Assembly (NCBI GenBank): GCA_019309565.1
Contig: JAFDFZ010000022.1
Location: 1-50,222, forward strand
DNA: 50,222 nt
Direction: 5' to 3'
DNA from: Deltaproteobacteria bacterium
GTDB lineage: Bacteria > Desulfobacterota > Desulfobacteria > Desulfobacterales > SURF-15
Under the pieces are notes generated by a model that was not told the origin of the DNA, searched no databases, and was given only the letters and a program-made list of their open reading frames with translations. The position numbers were made by a program, and so were the translations under genes. This document shows positions 28,210 through 35,651 of the stretch, in pieces (position 1 is the stretch's first letter; every line of letters begins with the position of its first letter).

Positions 28210-30288
28210 ATGAACAAAGAAAACGCGCGGTCAAAAAAAATCATATGGATCGTAGTCGTTTGTGCGGTTCTGGTGGCGATCCCAACCGCTGTTACCTATC
28301 TGCAAAAGCGAGGTGCCGCACCAAGCCCTGAAAAAAGCCCCCTTCAGGCCCCCAGTGAGACCCCAGAGCAGAAGCCAGCCCAGAGAGCAGAGAAATATCC
28401 AAAAGAACCGAGCGGTATGCCTGCAGCCGGCAAACCTGCGCCTCAACCGCCCCTTGCTTCCGAAACACTGCCCGGAAAATCTTTCACACCCGCTCAAGCT
28501 CCTGCCGTTGTGGATTACGGGAAAATCAAAGAAGACCCCAAGCTTAAAGCCCTGATGGAAAAGAGAAAAGAAAAATACGGCTTTGAAAAAGGCGTGGACA
28601 TCATCATAAAACCGGAAGAATCTCTTAAAGTGGGAGATGAAACCATTCTCATGAAAGAGATCCTGGAAAGCATTCGATTGGAAAGTGGCGAACTCATTGA
28701 AACAGACATTACCGAGTCCAAAAAGCCCCCTAGAGGCGAAACCTCAATTGAAGCGGAGATGGGTGCAATTAAAAGACGGTTGAAAGAAATTGAAAGGCTG
28801 CTGGAACGTTCTGATAAGAAACAAGATATCAAAACAGATACAGATACGGATAAAGCCCTTGTGCGCGAGTATGCCCGGCTGAAGAGAATCGAATCCGTCT
28901 ATAAAGCCTACCAAGAGACAATAAGGGAAATTGAGAGAAAACAGGAACTTTTAAGCAACCTGCCGTCACTTAAGAAAAAGCCATCGAAAGAAAATGAAGC
29001 ACCGCTCAAAATGGAGCCAGAACCACCACAGGGATTAAAACAAGAAGATCTTGCTCAAAAACCGAATATCGAAGAAAAAATGACTCAGGGCAGGGCAAAA
29101 AAAAGCGCTTCTTTGGTGGAGACCACACCTTCAGATTCAGATAAGGAAGCAGGTGTTATCAAACCGTCAAAAGAAAAAACCATCGAAAAGCCGATTTTCG
29201 CCGACAAATCCCGGATTGAAAAAAGGGTTCGACAAACACCTTCTAAGAAAATCATACCTGGAAAAACATCCCCCGTAGAGCGGAAAATCAAAAAAGAACC
29301 CAAAAGGGATCAAAAACCATATTCCCGGCTGCCGCAGCTTCCCCGGTCAAAAAAAGCACCACAGTTACAGCCGCCTGCTGAAACCTCATTGAAGGACAAA
29401 AAGCCGCAGCCCTCCGAACAAAAACCATATTCCCGGCTGCCGCAGCTTCCCCGGTCAAAAGAAGCACCACAGTTACAGCCGCCTGCTGAAACCTCATTGA
29501 AGGACAAAAAGCCGCAGCCCTCCGAACAAAAACCATATTCCCGACTGCCGCAGCTTCCCCGGTTAAAAGAAGCGCCACAGATCCAACCCCCTGCCCAAGA
29601 GTTTCTGAAGGACAGGACTGTCACGGAGCCGATACCGGAAGAAGCTAAAATTTCCAATAAAGCTTCTGAACAGACAATAGATCTGCCGCCAGAGGCCGAA
29701 AAAAATCTGTTTGAGGAGAAACGCCCGAAACCCCCGGTTCCGGCAAAACCTTTTCTTGTAAGGGAGTCAATAAAAACCCCCGGCATTCAGCAACAACAAC
29801 CCCACATGGATGTTGCCACCATGCTGGCAAAGAGAGATGCTCTTCGAGATGAAATAAACACGCTTTTGCTTCAAAAGGGTGATCTTGAAGCCGAACTGAA
29901 AATGCTTCTTGATAAAAAGCAAAGACCGGAAGCCTATGGGATATATGTGGTTCAGAAAAATGACAATATATGGAACATTCATTTCAAATTTCTCAAGGAG
30001 TATTTCGCTCACAGGGGCATTCGATTATCTCCCACGGCCGATGAACCAAGAAAAGATGGAAGCAGTTCCGGTGTTGGGAAAATTTTGAAATTTTCAGAAA
30101 ACATGGTTTATATTTATAATACCCGGGAACGCAGACTGGTATCGGATATCAATCTGATCCACCCCAACAGCAAAATTGTAGTTTTCAATATGAAAAAAAT
30201 ATTTGAGCTGCTTGAAGATTTAAAATATGAAGATATTGAACGCCTCGAATTCGACGGGGAAAACCTATGGCTTCCCGCTCGAGGCTGA
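28210..30288 (+). CDS. Membrane-anchored proline-rich protein with internal 36-residue repeats
   Basis: A 692-residue protein I cannot name. One N-terminal membrane helix (about 10-30) is followed by a long, low-complexity region rich in lysine, proline, glutamate and glutamine, with a coiled-coil part (about 180-250). Three copies of a 36-residue unit (QKPYSRLPQLPRSKEAPQLQ and following) occupy about 368-465. A second coiled coil lies near 545-575. A globular C-terminal part (about 575-690) starts YGIYVVQKNDNIWNIHFKFL, which looks like a divergent LysM domain. A good ribosome-binding site (AGGAGAG) precedes it. It is probably a periplasm-spanning envelope protein anchored in the inner membrane. 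It lies between rng and yajC. Confidence 0.7.
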   Translation: MNKENARSKKIIWIVVVCAVLVAIPTAVTYLQKRGAAPSPEKSPLQAPSETPEQKPAQRAEKYPKEPSGMPAAGKPAPQPPLASETLPGKSFTPAQAPAVVDYGKIKEDPKLKALMEKRKEKYGFEKGVDIIIKPEESLKVGDETILMKEILESIRLESGELIETDITESKKPPRGETSIEAEMGAIKRRLKEIERLLERSDKKQDIKTDTDTDKALVREYARLKRIESVYKAYQETIREIERKQELLSNLPSLKKKPSKENEAPLKMEPEPPQGLKQEDLAQKPNIEEKMTQGRAKKSASLVETTPSDSDKEAGVIKPSKEKTIEKPIFADKSRIEKRVRQTPSKKIIPGKTSPVERKIKKEPKRDQKPYSRLPQLPRSKKAPQLQPPAETSLKDKKPQPSEQKPYSRLPQLPRSKEAPQLQPPAETSLKDKKPQPSEQKPYSRLPQLPRLKEAPQIQPPAQEFLKDRTVTEPIPEEAKISNKASEQTIDLPPEAEKNLFEEKRPKPPVPAKPFLVRESIKTPGIQQQQPHMDVATMLAKRDALRDEINTLLLQKGDLEAELKMLLDKKQRPEAYGIYVVQKNDNIWNIHFKFLKEYFAHRGIRLSPTADEPRKDGSSSGVGKILKFSENMVYIYNTRERRLVSDINLIHPNSKIVVFNMKKIFELLEDLKYEDIERLEFDGENLWLPARG
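29311..29600 (+). repeat. 108-bp tandem repeat inside the coding region
   Basis: Units start at 29311, 29419 and 29527, each with CAAAAACCATATTCCC. The first two differ at one position in 108; the third diverges after about 60 bases. The period is a multiple of three (36 codons), so copy-number changes keep the frame. Confidence 0.9.
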
Positions 30289-30350
30289 TTCGGCTCATGG
30301 CCCCGAACCGACCGGGGATTGCCCGGGGATGAATGTCACCAATTTAAGCT

Positions 30351-30379
30351 TTGACTCATTTTTATTATTATGAGATATT
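30351..30379 (+). promoter_or_regulatory. Candidate promoter of the yajC-secD-secF group
   Basis: TTGACT (30351-30356) and GATATT (30374-30379) are 17 bases apart, about 85 bp before yajC. The -10 box is a weak match. The 173-bp gap before yajC also begins with a GC-rich hairpin (CCCCG/CGGGG at about 30301-30317), which has no U-tract. Confidence 0.35.
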
Positions 30380-30461
30380 AAGCGCCATTTTACGCAAACG
30401 GGCTTACAGCCAGCAGACGAACGGATACAACAATTAAATCCAAAAAGAAGGAGGATCTGTT

Positions 30462-30827
30462 TTGATCAATATCGCATATGCAATGGGCCAGGGCGGAGCC
30501 GGTGGAGGCGGGGCCGGTGGATTTTCAGCGTTTGTACCGCTTATTCTGATGTTTGTCATTTTTTATTTCCTGTTAATCCGCCCCCAACAAAAGCGCACGA
30601 AACAACACCGGGAGATGATAAATAACCTTAAGCCAGGAGACCGTATCATTACAGGCGGCGGCATCCATGGCCGGATAACCGCTGTTAGCGATAACACTTT
30701 GACCGTAGAGATTGCCGACAAGGTTCGTGTAAAGGTAAATCGCGCCAATGTCTCAACCCTGTTGCAGCCGGCTGCGCAGACGCAAACAGCCAAAAAGAAT
30801 AAAGCAAATTCCGAAAAATCCAGGTAA
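30462..30827 (+). CDS. yajC: Preprotein translocase subunit YajC
   Basis: A 121-residue single-span inner-membrane protein that associates with SecDF. It starts at TTG (30462) behind a strong AAGGAGG. A glycine-rich leader (QGGAGGGGAGG) precedes the helix (about 22-42), followed by LIRPQQKRTKQHREM and the small beta domain with LKPGDRIITGGGIHGRI. The order yajC-secD-secF is conserved. The glycine run before the helix is slightly unusual but seen in relatives. Confidence 0.94.
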   Translation: MINIAYAMGQGGAGGGGAGGFSAFVPLILMFVIFYFLLIRPQQKRTKQHREMINNLKPGDRIITGGGIHGRITAVSDNTLTVEIADKVRVKVNRANVSTLLQPAAQTQTAKKNKANSEKSR

Positions 30828-30828
30828 G

Positions 30829-30897
30829 ACAAAAGCCCCTTAGTATTTATAATATTGAGTGGTCAGAAAGCGACCCCTCAAGTGTTGGGGCTTTTGT
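30829..30897 (+). promoter_or_regulatory. Composite hairpin between yajC and secD
   Basis: An outer perfect 11-bp inverted repeat ACAAAAGCCCC (30829-30839) / GGGGCTTTTGT (30887-30897) encloses a second stem TTGAGTGGTC (30855-30864) / GACCCCTCAA (30872-30881), nine of ten paired, with loop AGAAAGC. It starts two bases after the yajC stop codon and ends about 40 bases before the secD start. It could attenuate transcription, stabilise the message or be a processing site. Confidence 0.6.
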
Positions 30898-30938
30898 ACG
30901 ACCACGGGTATCCAAAAGGTGAGGAAAGGAACCAATAG

Positions 30939-32516
30939 TTGAAAAGATTCTCTTGGAGATCGATCTTAATCTTCGGGGTCGTCATTGCAGGGCTGGTGTA
31001 TACGATTCCATCCTTTAATCCGACAATATGGCCACATAAAAAAATAAATCTGGGACTAGATCTTCAGGGAGGCATGCACCTTGTGCTTGAAGTGGATACA
31101 CAAAAAGCTGTAGAAAGCACGATTGAACGAATCGCCCAGGAAATGCGCCGCGGTTTAAAAAAGAAGCATATTCGATATCTGGAAATGGATATTATCAATG
31201 CCGTCCAAATATCGCTTAAGCTTCGAGACCCAGAGGATATTGATCGGCTTGAAGACTTTTTAGATAATGAATTCAGTGAATTACAAATTCGATCCAAAAA
31301 TACCGAAGGGGGTAACCTCACTGTCATAATGGATCTTCCCCAAAGGGAAATCGAACTTATCAAGAAACTGGCCGCCGACCAGGCGCTTGAAACCATCCGC
31401 AACAGAATTGATCAATTTGGTGTCAGCGAGCCGGATATTAGACGGCAGGGAGAGAATAGAATTCTGATTCAACTGCCTGGAATAAAGGACACGAAACGGG
31501 CAAAAGACCTCATAGGACGGACGGCATTGCTGGAGTTCCGATTACTGGACGAAAGCCATGATCTTAACGAGGCTCTTAAAGGAAACGTTCCGCCTGGAAG
31601 TGAGGTGCTCTACCAGGTCACTGAGGATCCGGAAACTCACCGTGTAAAAAAGGTCCCTTATCTGGTCAAGAAAAGAGCGGTATTGACCGGAGCCTATCTG
31701 ACCGATGCGAGGGTGCAAATCGACTCCCAGTTCAATGAACCTTACGTTTCCATTGACTTTGACAGAAAGGGAGCCCGAATTTTTGAAAGAATCACCGAAG
31801 AAAACGTCCAGAAACGCCTTGCAATCGTTTTGGATAATACAGTTTATTCCGCACCGGTGATCCAAGAAAAAATCACAGGCGGCAAAGCCAGAATTACCGG
31901 CAACTTTACAACAGAAGAGGCAAGAGATCTCGCCATCGTTCTGAGAGCAGGTGCGTTGCCCGCACCGGTCAAAATCCTCGAAGAGAGGACAGTGGGCCCT
32001 TCCCTGGGGACCGATTCCATTCGTAAAGGGCTTATCTCCATGCTGGCAGGTGGTATTCTTGTGATTCTGTTCATGATAATCTACTATAAAGGATCCGGCC
32101 TTATTGCAGATCTCGCCTTGATTCTCAATATCATCCTTATCGCAGCGGGCCTTGCAGGGTTTCAAGCAACCCTAACCCTGCCTGGAATCGCCGGGATCAT
32201 CCTTACCATCGGTATGGCCGTGGATGCTAATGTCCTTATTTTCGAACGAATCAGAGAAGAGCTGAAACTTGGGAAAACCCCCCGGGCATCTGTGGAAGCA
32301 GGCTATGACCGTGCAACCCTGACCATCCTGGATGCCAATGTCACAACGTTGATTGCCGCACTTGTGCTCTTTCAATTCGGAACAGGACCCGTGAAGGGTT
32401 TTGCGGTAACCTTGAGTTTGGGGGTGCTATCCAGCCTGTTTACGGCCCTTATTCTGACACGCTCGATCTTTGATTACCTTCTGATGAACCGAAGAATGAA
32501 ACGGCTAAGTATTTAA
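30939..32516 (+). CDS. secD: Protein translocase subunit SecD
   Basis: A 525-residue RND-superfamily membrane protein that uses proton motive force to help release proteins from the Sec channel. The N-terminal helix precedes LDLQGGMHLVLEVD. The large periplasmic P1 domain (about 50-340) follows, then five further helices with GIAGIILTIGMAVDANVLIF (near 415), the conserved proton-path region. The start is TTG (30939), preceded by GAGGAAAGGA. Length is normal for the family. Confidence 0.96.
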   Translation: MKRFSWRSILIFGVVIAGLVYTIPSFNPTIWPHKKINLGLDLQGGMHLVLEVDTQKAVESTIERIAQEMRRGLKKKHIRYLEMDIINAVQISLKLRDPEDIDRLEDFLDNEFSELQIRSKNTEGGNLTVIMDLPQREIELIKKLAADQALETIRNRIDQFGVSEPDIRRQGENRILIQLPGIKDTKRAKDLIGRTALLEFRLLDESHDLNEALKGNVPPGSEVLYQVTEDPETHRVKKVPYLVKKRAVLTGAYLTDARVQIDSQFNEPYVSIDFDRKGARIFERITEENVQKRLAIVLDNTVYSAPVIQEKITGGKARITGNFTTEEARDLAIVLRAGALPAPVKILEERTVGPSLGTDSIRKGLISMLAGGILVILFMIIYYKGSGLIADLALILNIILIAAGLAGFQATLTLPGIAGIILTIGMAVDANVLIFERIREELKLGKTPRASVEAGYDRATLTILDANVTTLIAALVLFQFGTGPVKGFAVTLSLGVLSSLFTALILTRSIFDYLLMNRRMKRLSI

Positions 32517-32578
32517 GGGGCCAAGGCGGCGTATGCTGTAAGGCATCAAGTAAGATAGGCCCATTTAAGGAACTTCGC

Positions 32579-33619
32579 ATGCAGTTTATTAAATCGAATA
32601 TCAATATTGATTTTATCGGAAAACGTAAGATTGCTTTCGGAATTTCCCTCGGGATGATTCTGATCAGCATTCTTTCATTGATTCTTCATGGAGGTCCACG
32701 ATACGGTGTTGATTTTGCAGGTGGAACGCTTATTCAGATAAAGTTCCAAGAACCTGTCAGTGTTAAAAAAATCAAAGCAGGATTAAGAAAAGTTAATCTC
32801 GGAAAATCTTCGGTGCAACTTTTCGGGAGCAAAAGGGAAAATGAATATTTGATTCGAACCGACCGCTCCGTGATGTCAATCCAGGGCTTTTCCAGCGAAA
32901 TTGCCGAGGCGCTTAAATTATCCACCGGCAAAGATGTGGAAATTCGTCGCATCGAGATGGTCGGCCCGCAGGTTGGAAAAGACTTAAGGGAAAAAGCGCT
33001 GTTTGCAATGTTTTATGCATTGCTGTTTATTACCATCTATATATCGGGAAGATTTGAACTTAAGTGGTTCACCAGCGGCGGGATGACCGCAGGGCTCATC
33101 GGTGCCGTGTATTTGCTGTCTTTGTTTGATGTGAGCATTCCCTTTCTGATGGCTGCAGCGCTTGTGGTTGCGCTTTTCTTGTTCTGGGTGTTGGACTTGA
33201 AATATGCCATGGGAGCGATTGTCGCCCTCATACATGATGTGCTTATCACCGTAGGTATTTTTTCCATCTTCGATAAAGAGTTCACACTTCCCATCATCGC
33301 CGCGCTGTTGACCATTATCGGCTATTCATTAAACGACACCATCATAGTGTTTGATCGTATTCGAGAAAACTCTCGTAAATACCCTAGAAATCCGCTTCAC
33401 TTCATCATCAACAGAAGCGTAAATGAGACACTGAGCCGAACCATTTTAACTTCTCTGACAACACTGATCGTCGTTGTGTCTTTGTTTGTCTTGGGGGGTG
33501 GAATCATTCATGATTTTGCATTTGCAATGATGGTGGGTGTTATTGTGGGAACCTATTCTTCCATATACGTGGCAAGTCCCGTTATTATCGCTTTGGGACA
33601 GCGTACAAAAAGGTCATAG
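32579..33619 (+). CDS. secF: Protein translocase subunit SecF
   Basis: A 346-residue six-span partner of SecD. It starts with FIKSNINIDFIGKRK. A conserved GVDFAGGTLIQIKF stretch follows, and later IGYSLNDTIIVFDRIRENSR, the SecF hallmark. It lies about 60 bp after secD, in the same transcript by arrangement. An upstream AAGGAACTT gives a modest ribosome-binding site. Confidence 0.96.
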   Translation: MQFIKSNINIDFIGKRKIAFGISLGMILISILSLILHGGPRYGVDFAGGTLIQIKFQEPVSVKKIKAGLRKVNLGKSSVQLFGSKRENEYLIRTDRSVMSIQGFSSEIAEALKLSTGKDVEIRRIEMVGPQVGKDLREKALFAMFYALLFITIYISGRFELKWFTSGGMTAGLIGAVYLLSLFDVSIPFLMAAALVVALFLFWVLDLKYAMGAIVALIHDVLITVGIFSIFDKEFTLPIIAALLTIIGYSLNDTIIVFDRIRENSRKYPRNPLHFIINRSVNETLSRTILTSLTTLIVVVSLFVLGGGIIHDFAFAMMVGVIVGTYSSIYVASPVIIALGQRTKRS

Positions 33620-33658
33620 GTCGCCATATGGCAATCCGGCAACACTTCAGGGGGAATC

Positions 33659-34375
33659 ATGAGACATAAACGGCTGTTTCTTTTGTTGGTGATTGGCCTT
33701 TTAGTCTTTCTTCAGGCATGTGCGACATCAAAATCAACAAAGGAAATGAAAACAGAGCAACTGGAGAAACAAATAGCCGATGTGGATAGAAAAATAGAGG
33801 ACATCTATCACAAAATCTCGGTCATCCAATTTATGGTAGACAGCCATCAGCGCTTAATCCGCTCACTTGAATCTACCATTGGAAAACAAAAGCCATCCCC
33901 AATGGCCCCCGAAGGGACCAGAGAACCCCCGAAAGCTGCAGCTCTCCCTGCCAAATCCACTACTTCTGCAGGCAGACAAACTGCCGTGTTGTCGGAATCA
34001 GCTGAAATGATGTATCAGCAGGCGCTGGCCGTATACCAAAAAAAAGATTACAACCAAGCTGCTCAGTTGTTTCAGGCTATTGCCCGAAACTATCCGGACC
34101 ACGACCTTTCCGACAACGCCCTGTACTGGGCTGCAGAATGCTTCTACGCACAAAAGGACTATAGGCAGGCCATCGCTGTGTTTAAGCGGGTGGTCAATAA
34201 ATATCCCAAAGGAAGCAAAGTGCCTGACGCATTGTTGAAAATCGGCTATTCTTATCTGGCCTTGGGAGACAAATCTAATGGGCGCTCTTTTTTAAAAAAG
34301 GTTGTAAAACAATATCCCTTCACACCAGCCGGTAGCAAGGCAGGAGAAATGTTGCAAAAAACAGAGAAACAATAA
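33659..34375 (+). CDS. CpoB/YbgF-like lipoprotein with TPR repeats
   Basis: A 238-residue protein with lipobox FLQAC (C21). A coiled-coil segment (about 30-80) that would trimerise is followed by a proline-rich linker and three TPR units (about 115-235: LAVYQKKDYNQAAQLFQ, YAQKDYRQAIAVFKRVV, LALGDKSNGRSFLKKVV). This is the layout of CpoB/YbgF, which coordinates outer-membrane constriction with peptidoglycan synthesis at the septum. The E. coli protein is periplasmic rather than a lipoprotein; a lipid anchor is common in deltaproteobacteria. tol-pal genes are not adjacent. Confidence 0.85.
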   Translation: MRHKRLFLLLVIGLLVFLQACATSKSTKEMKTEQLEKQIADVDRKIEDIYHKISVIQFMVDSHQRLIRSLESTIGKQKPSPMAPEGTREPPKAAALPAKSTTSAGRQTAVLSESAEMMYQQALAVYQKKDYNQAAQLFQAIARNYPDHDLSDNALYWAAECFYAQKDYRQAIAVFKRVVNKYPKGSKVPDALLKIGYSYLALGDKSNGRSFLKKVVKQYPFTPAGSKAGEMLQKTEKQ

Positions 34376-34434
34376 GATCCAGACCGTATGGAGTGGATTT
34401 TATGAACACTTCAAACCGATCCAACATATGATGT

Positions 34435-35532
34435 ATGGAAAACCTTCTTCCATGGTTTACTTTAAAATCCGTTCGAGGTATCGGAAATCACCTATTTAAG
34501 CGATTGATCGATCGGTTTCAATCTCCCGAGCAAGTGCTCAATGCCCCTTACCAGGAACTCATTATGGTAGATGGTTTGAACCGTCGGCTGGCAGTTGCAA
34601 TAAAAAATAAGAAACCCGATGGTTCAATTAAAAGGGAGATCGATCTAGCCTTAAAAAAGGGATTTACCTTTGTAACCATGACAGATCCCCTCTACCCGCC
34701 CCTTCTTCGTGAAATACCCGACCCGCCGCCGGTTTTATATGTCTGTGGCCGTCTTCATCCAACCAGACGGGCAATATCGATAGTAGGCTCAAGAAACGCA
34801 ACCAGCTATGGAATCGCCACCACAAAGCGAATAAGCAAGCACCTTGCTGAAAAACAATTTGTCATCATAAGCGGCATGGCACGTGGGATCGACACCGCCG
34901 CACATATAGGGGCGCTGCTGGGCCATGGCAGGACCATCGCCGTTTTAGGAAGCGGGCTGGATCGAATTTATCCGGCAGAAAACCGAAAGCTTTTCGAAAA
35001 AATCGCGGAAAACGGGGCTGTGGTTTCCGAGTTTCCGCTTGGCACCGAGCCAGAAGCGCACAATTTTCCGGCTCGTAATAGAATCATCAGTGGAATATCT
35101 CTGGGCACCCTGATAGTGGAGGCAACAAGAAAAAGCGGCTCTCTGATTACCGCTCGCCTTGCAGCAGAACAGAACAGAGAGGTATTTGCCATCCCCGGCA
35201 GCATTCACTCTTTTAAGAGCATCGGCACGCACAACCTGATAAAACAAGGAGCAAAGCTGGTGGAACACGCCCAGGACATTCTTGAAGAACTGCCCATAGA
35301 GATAACGGACGAAACTCGGCTCGAAGAACCGAGGGCGCAGCAGCCGATGTCAGCCGATGAAACACTGGTATTTCAATCCCTGGAACCATATCCGATTCAC
35401 ATTGACACCCTGGTCAGAAAAGTTGGAATGGAACCAGGCAAGTTGTCCAGCATTCTATTAACGCTGGAGCTGAAGGGCCTGGTGGAGCAGGCGGCGGGAA
35501 AGCACTTTTTCTTGACAAACGAAACACCGTAA
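34435..35532 (+). CDS. dprA: DNA-processing protein DprA
   Basis: A 365-residue protein that loads RecA on incoming single-stranded DNA. An N-terminal helix-hairpin-helix part (KSVRGIGNHLFKRL) is followed by the Rossmann-like core with ISIVGSRNATSYG, SGMARGIDTAAHIGAL and EFPLGTEP. A C-terminal winged-helix domain (about 300-360) ends the protein. dprA next to topA is a widespread arrangement. No other competence genes are in view. Confidence 0.95.
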   Translation: MENLLPWFTLKSVRGIGNHLFKRLIDRFQSPEQVLNAPYQELIMVDGLNRRLAVAIKNKKPDGSIKREIDLALKKGFTFVTMTDPLYPPLLREIPDPPPVLYVCGRLHPTRRAISIVGSRNATSYGIATTKRISKHLAEKQFVIISGMARGIDTAAHIGALLGHGRTIAVLGSGLDRIYPAENRKLFEKIAENGAVVSEFPLGTEPEAHNFPARNRIISGISLGTLIVEATRKSGSLITARLAAEQNREVFAIPGSIHSFKSIGTHNLIKQGAKLVEHAQDILEELPIEITDETRLEEPRAQQPMSADETLVFQSLEPYPIHIDTLVRKVGMEPGKLSSILLTLELKGLVEQAAGKHFFLTNETP

Positions 35533-35552
35533 CCGTGAAAGGAAGGAAGCCA

Positions 35553-35645
35553 TTGCAAACGCCGCTTTTACCTGGAACTGAAAGATTAAAGCTTTTATTG
35601 GAAAGATACGAACTCTTTAAAGATTCAGATGCTTTTGGAGAATGA
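35553..35645 (+). CDS. Candidate 30-residue small ORF before topA
   Basis: A TTG at 35553 lies behind an AGGAAGG ribosome-binding site and opens 30 codons ending TGA at 35645, six bases before the topA start. The peptide begins MQTPLLPGTERLKLLLERYE and is mostly one amphipathic helix. It fills nearly the whole dprA-topA gap. It could be a translated leader coupling into topA or a short independent protein. I do not recognise it; coding status is unproven. Confidence 0.35.
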   Translation: MQTPLLPGTERLKLLLERYELFKDSDAFGE

Positions 35646-35651
35646 AAACCT

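Noticed and set aside
29288..29786. Long antisense frames with repeated glycine/serine/cysteine units
   Set aside because: They are the opposite strand of the 108-bp tandem repeats; the plus-strand gene has the ribosome-binding site and sensible domain order.
31542..32165. A 207-residue antisense frame
   Set aside because: It lies wholly within the conserved secD gene and has no family features.
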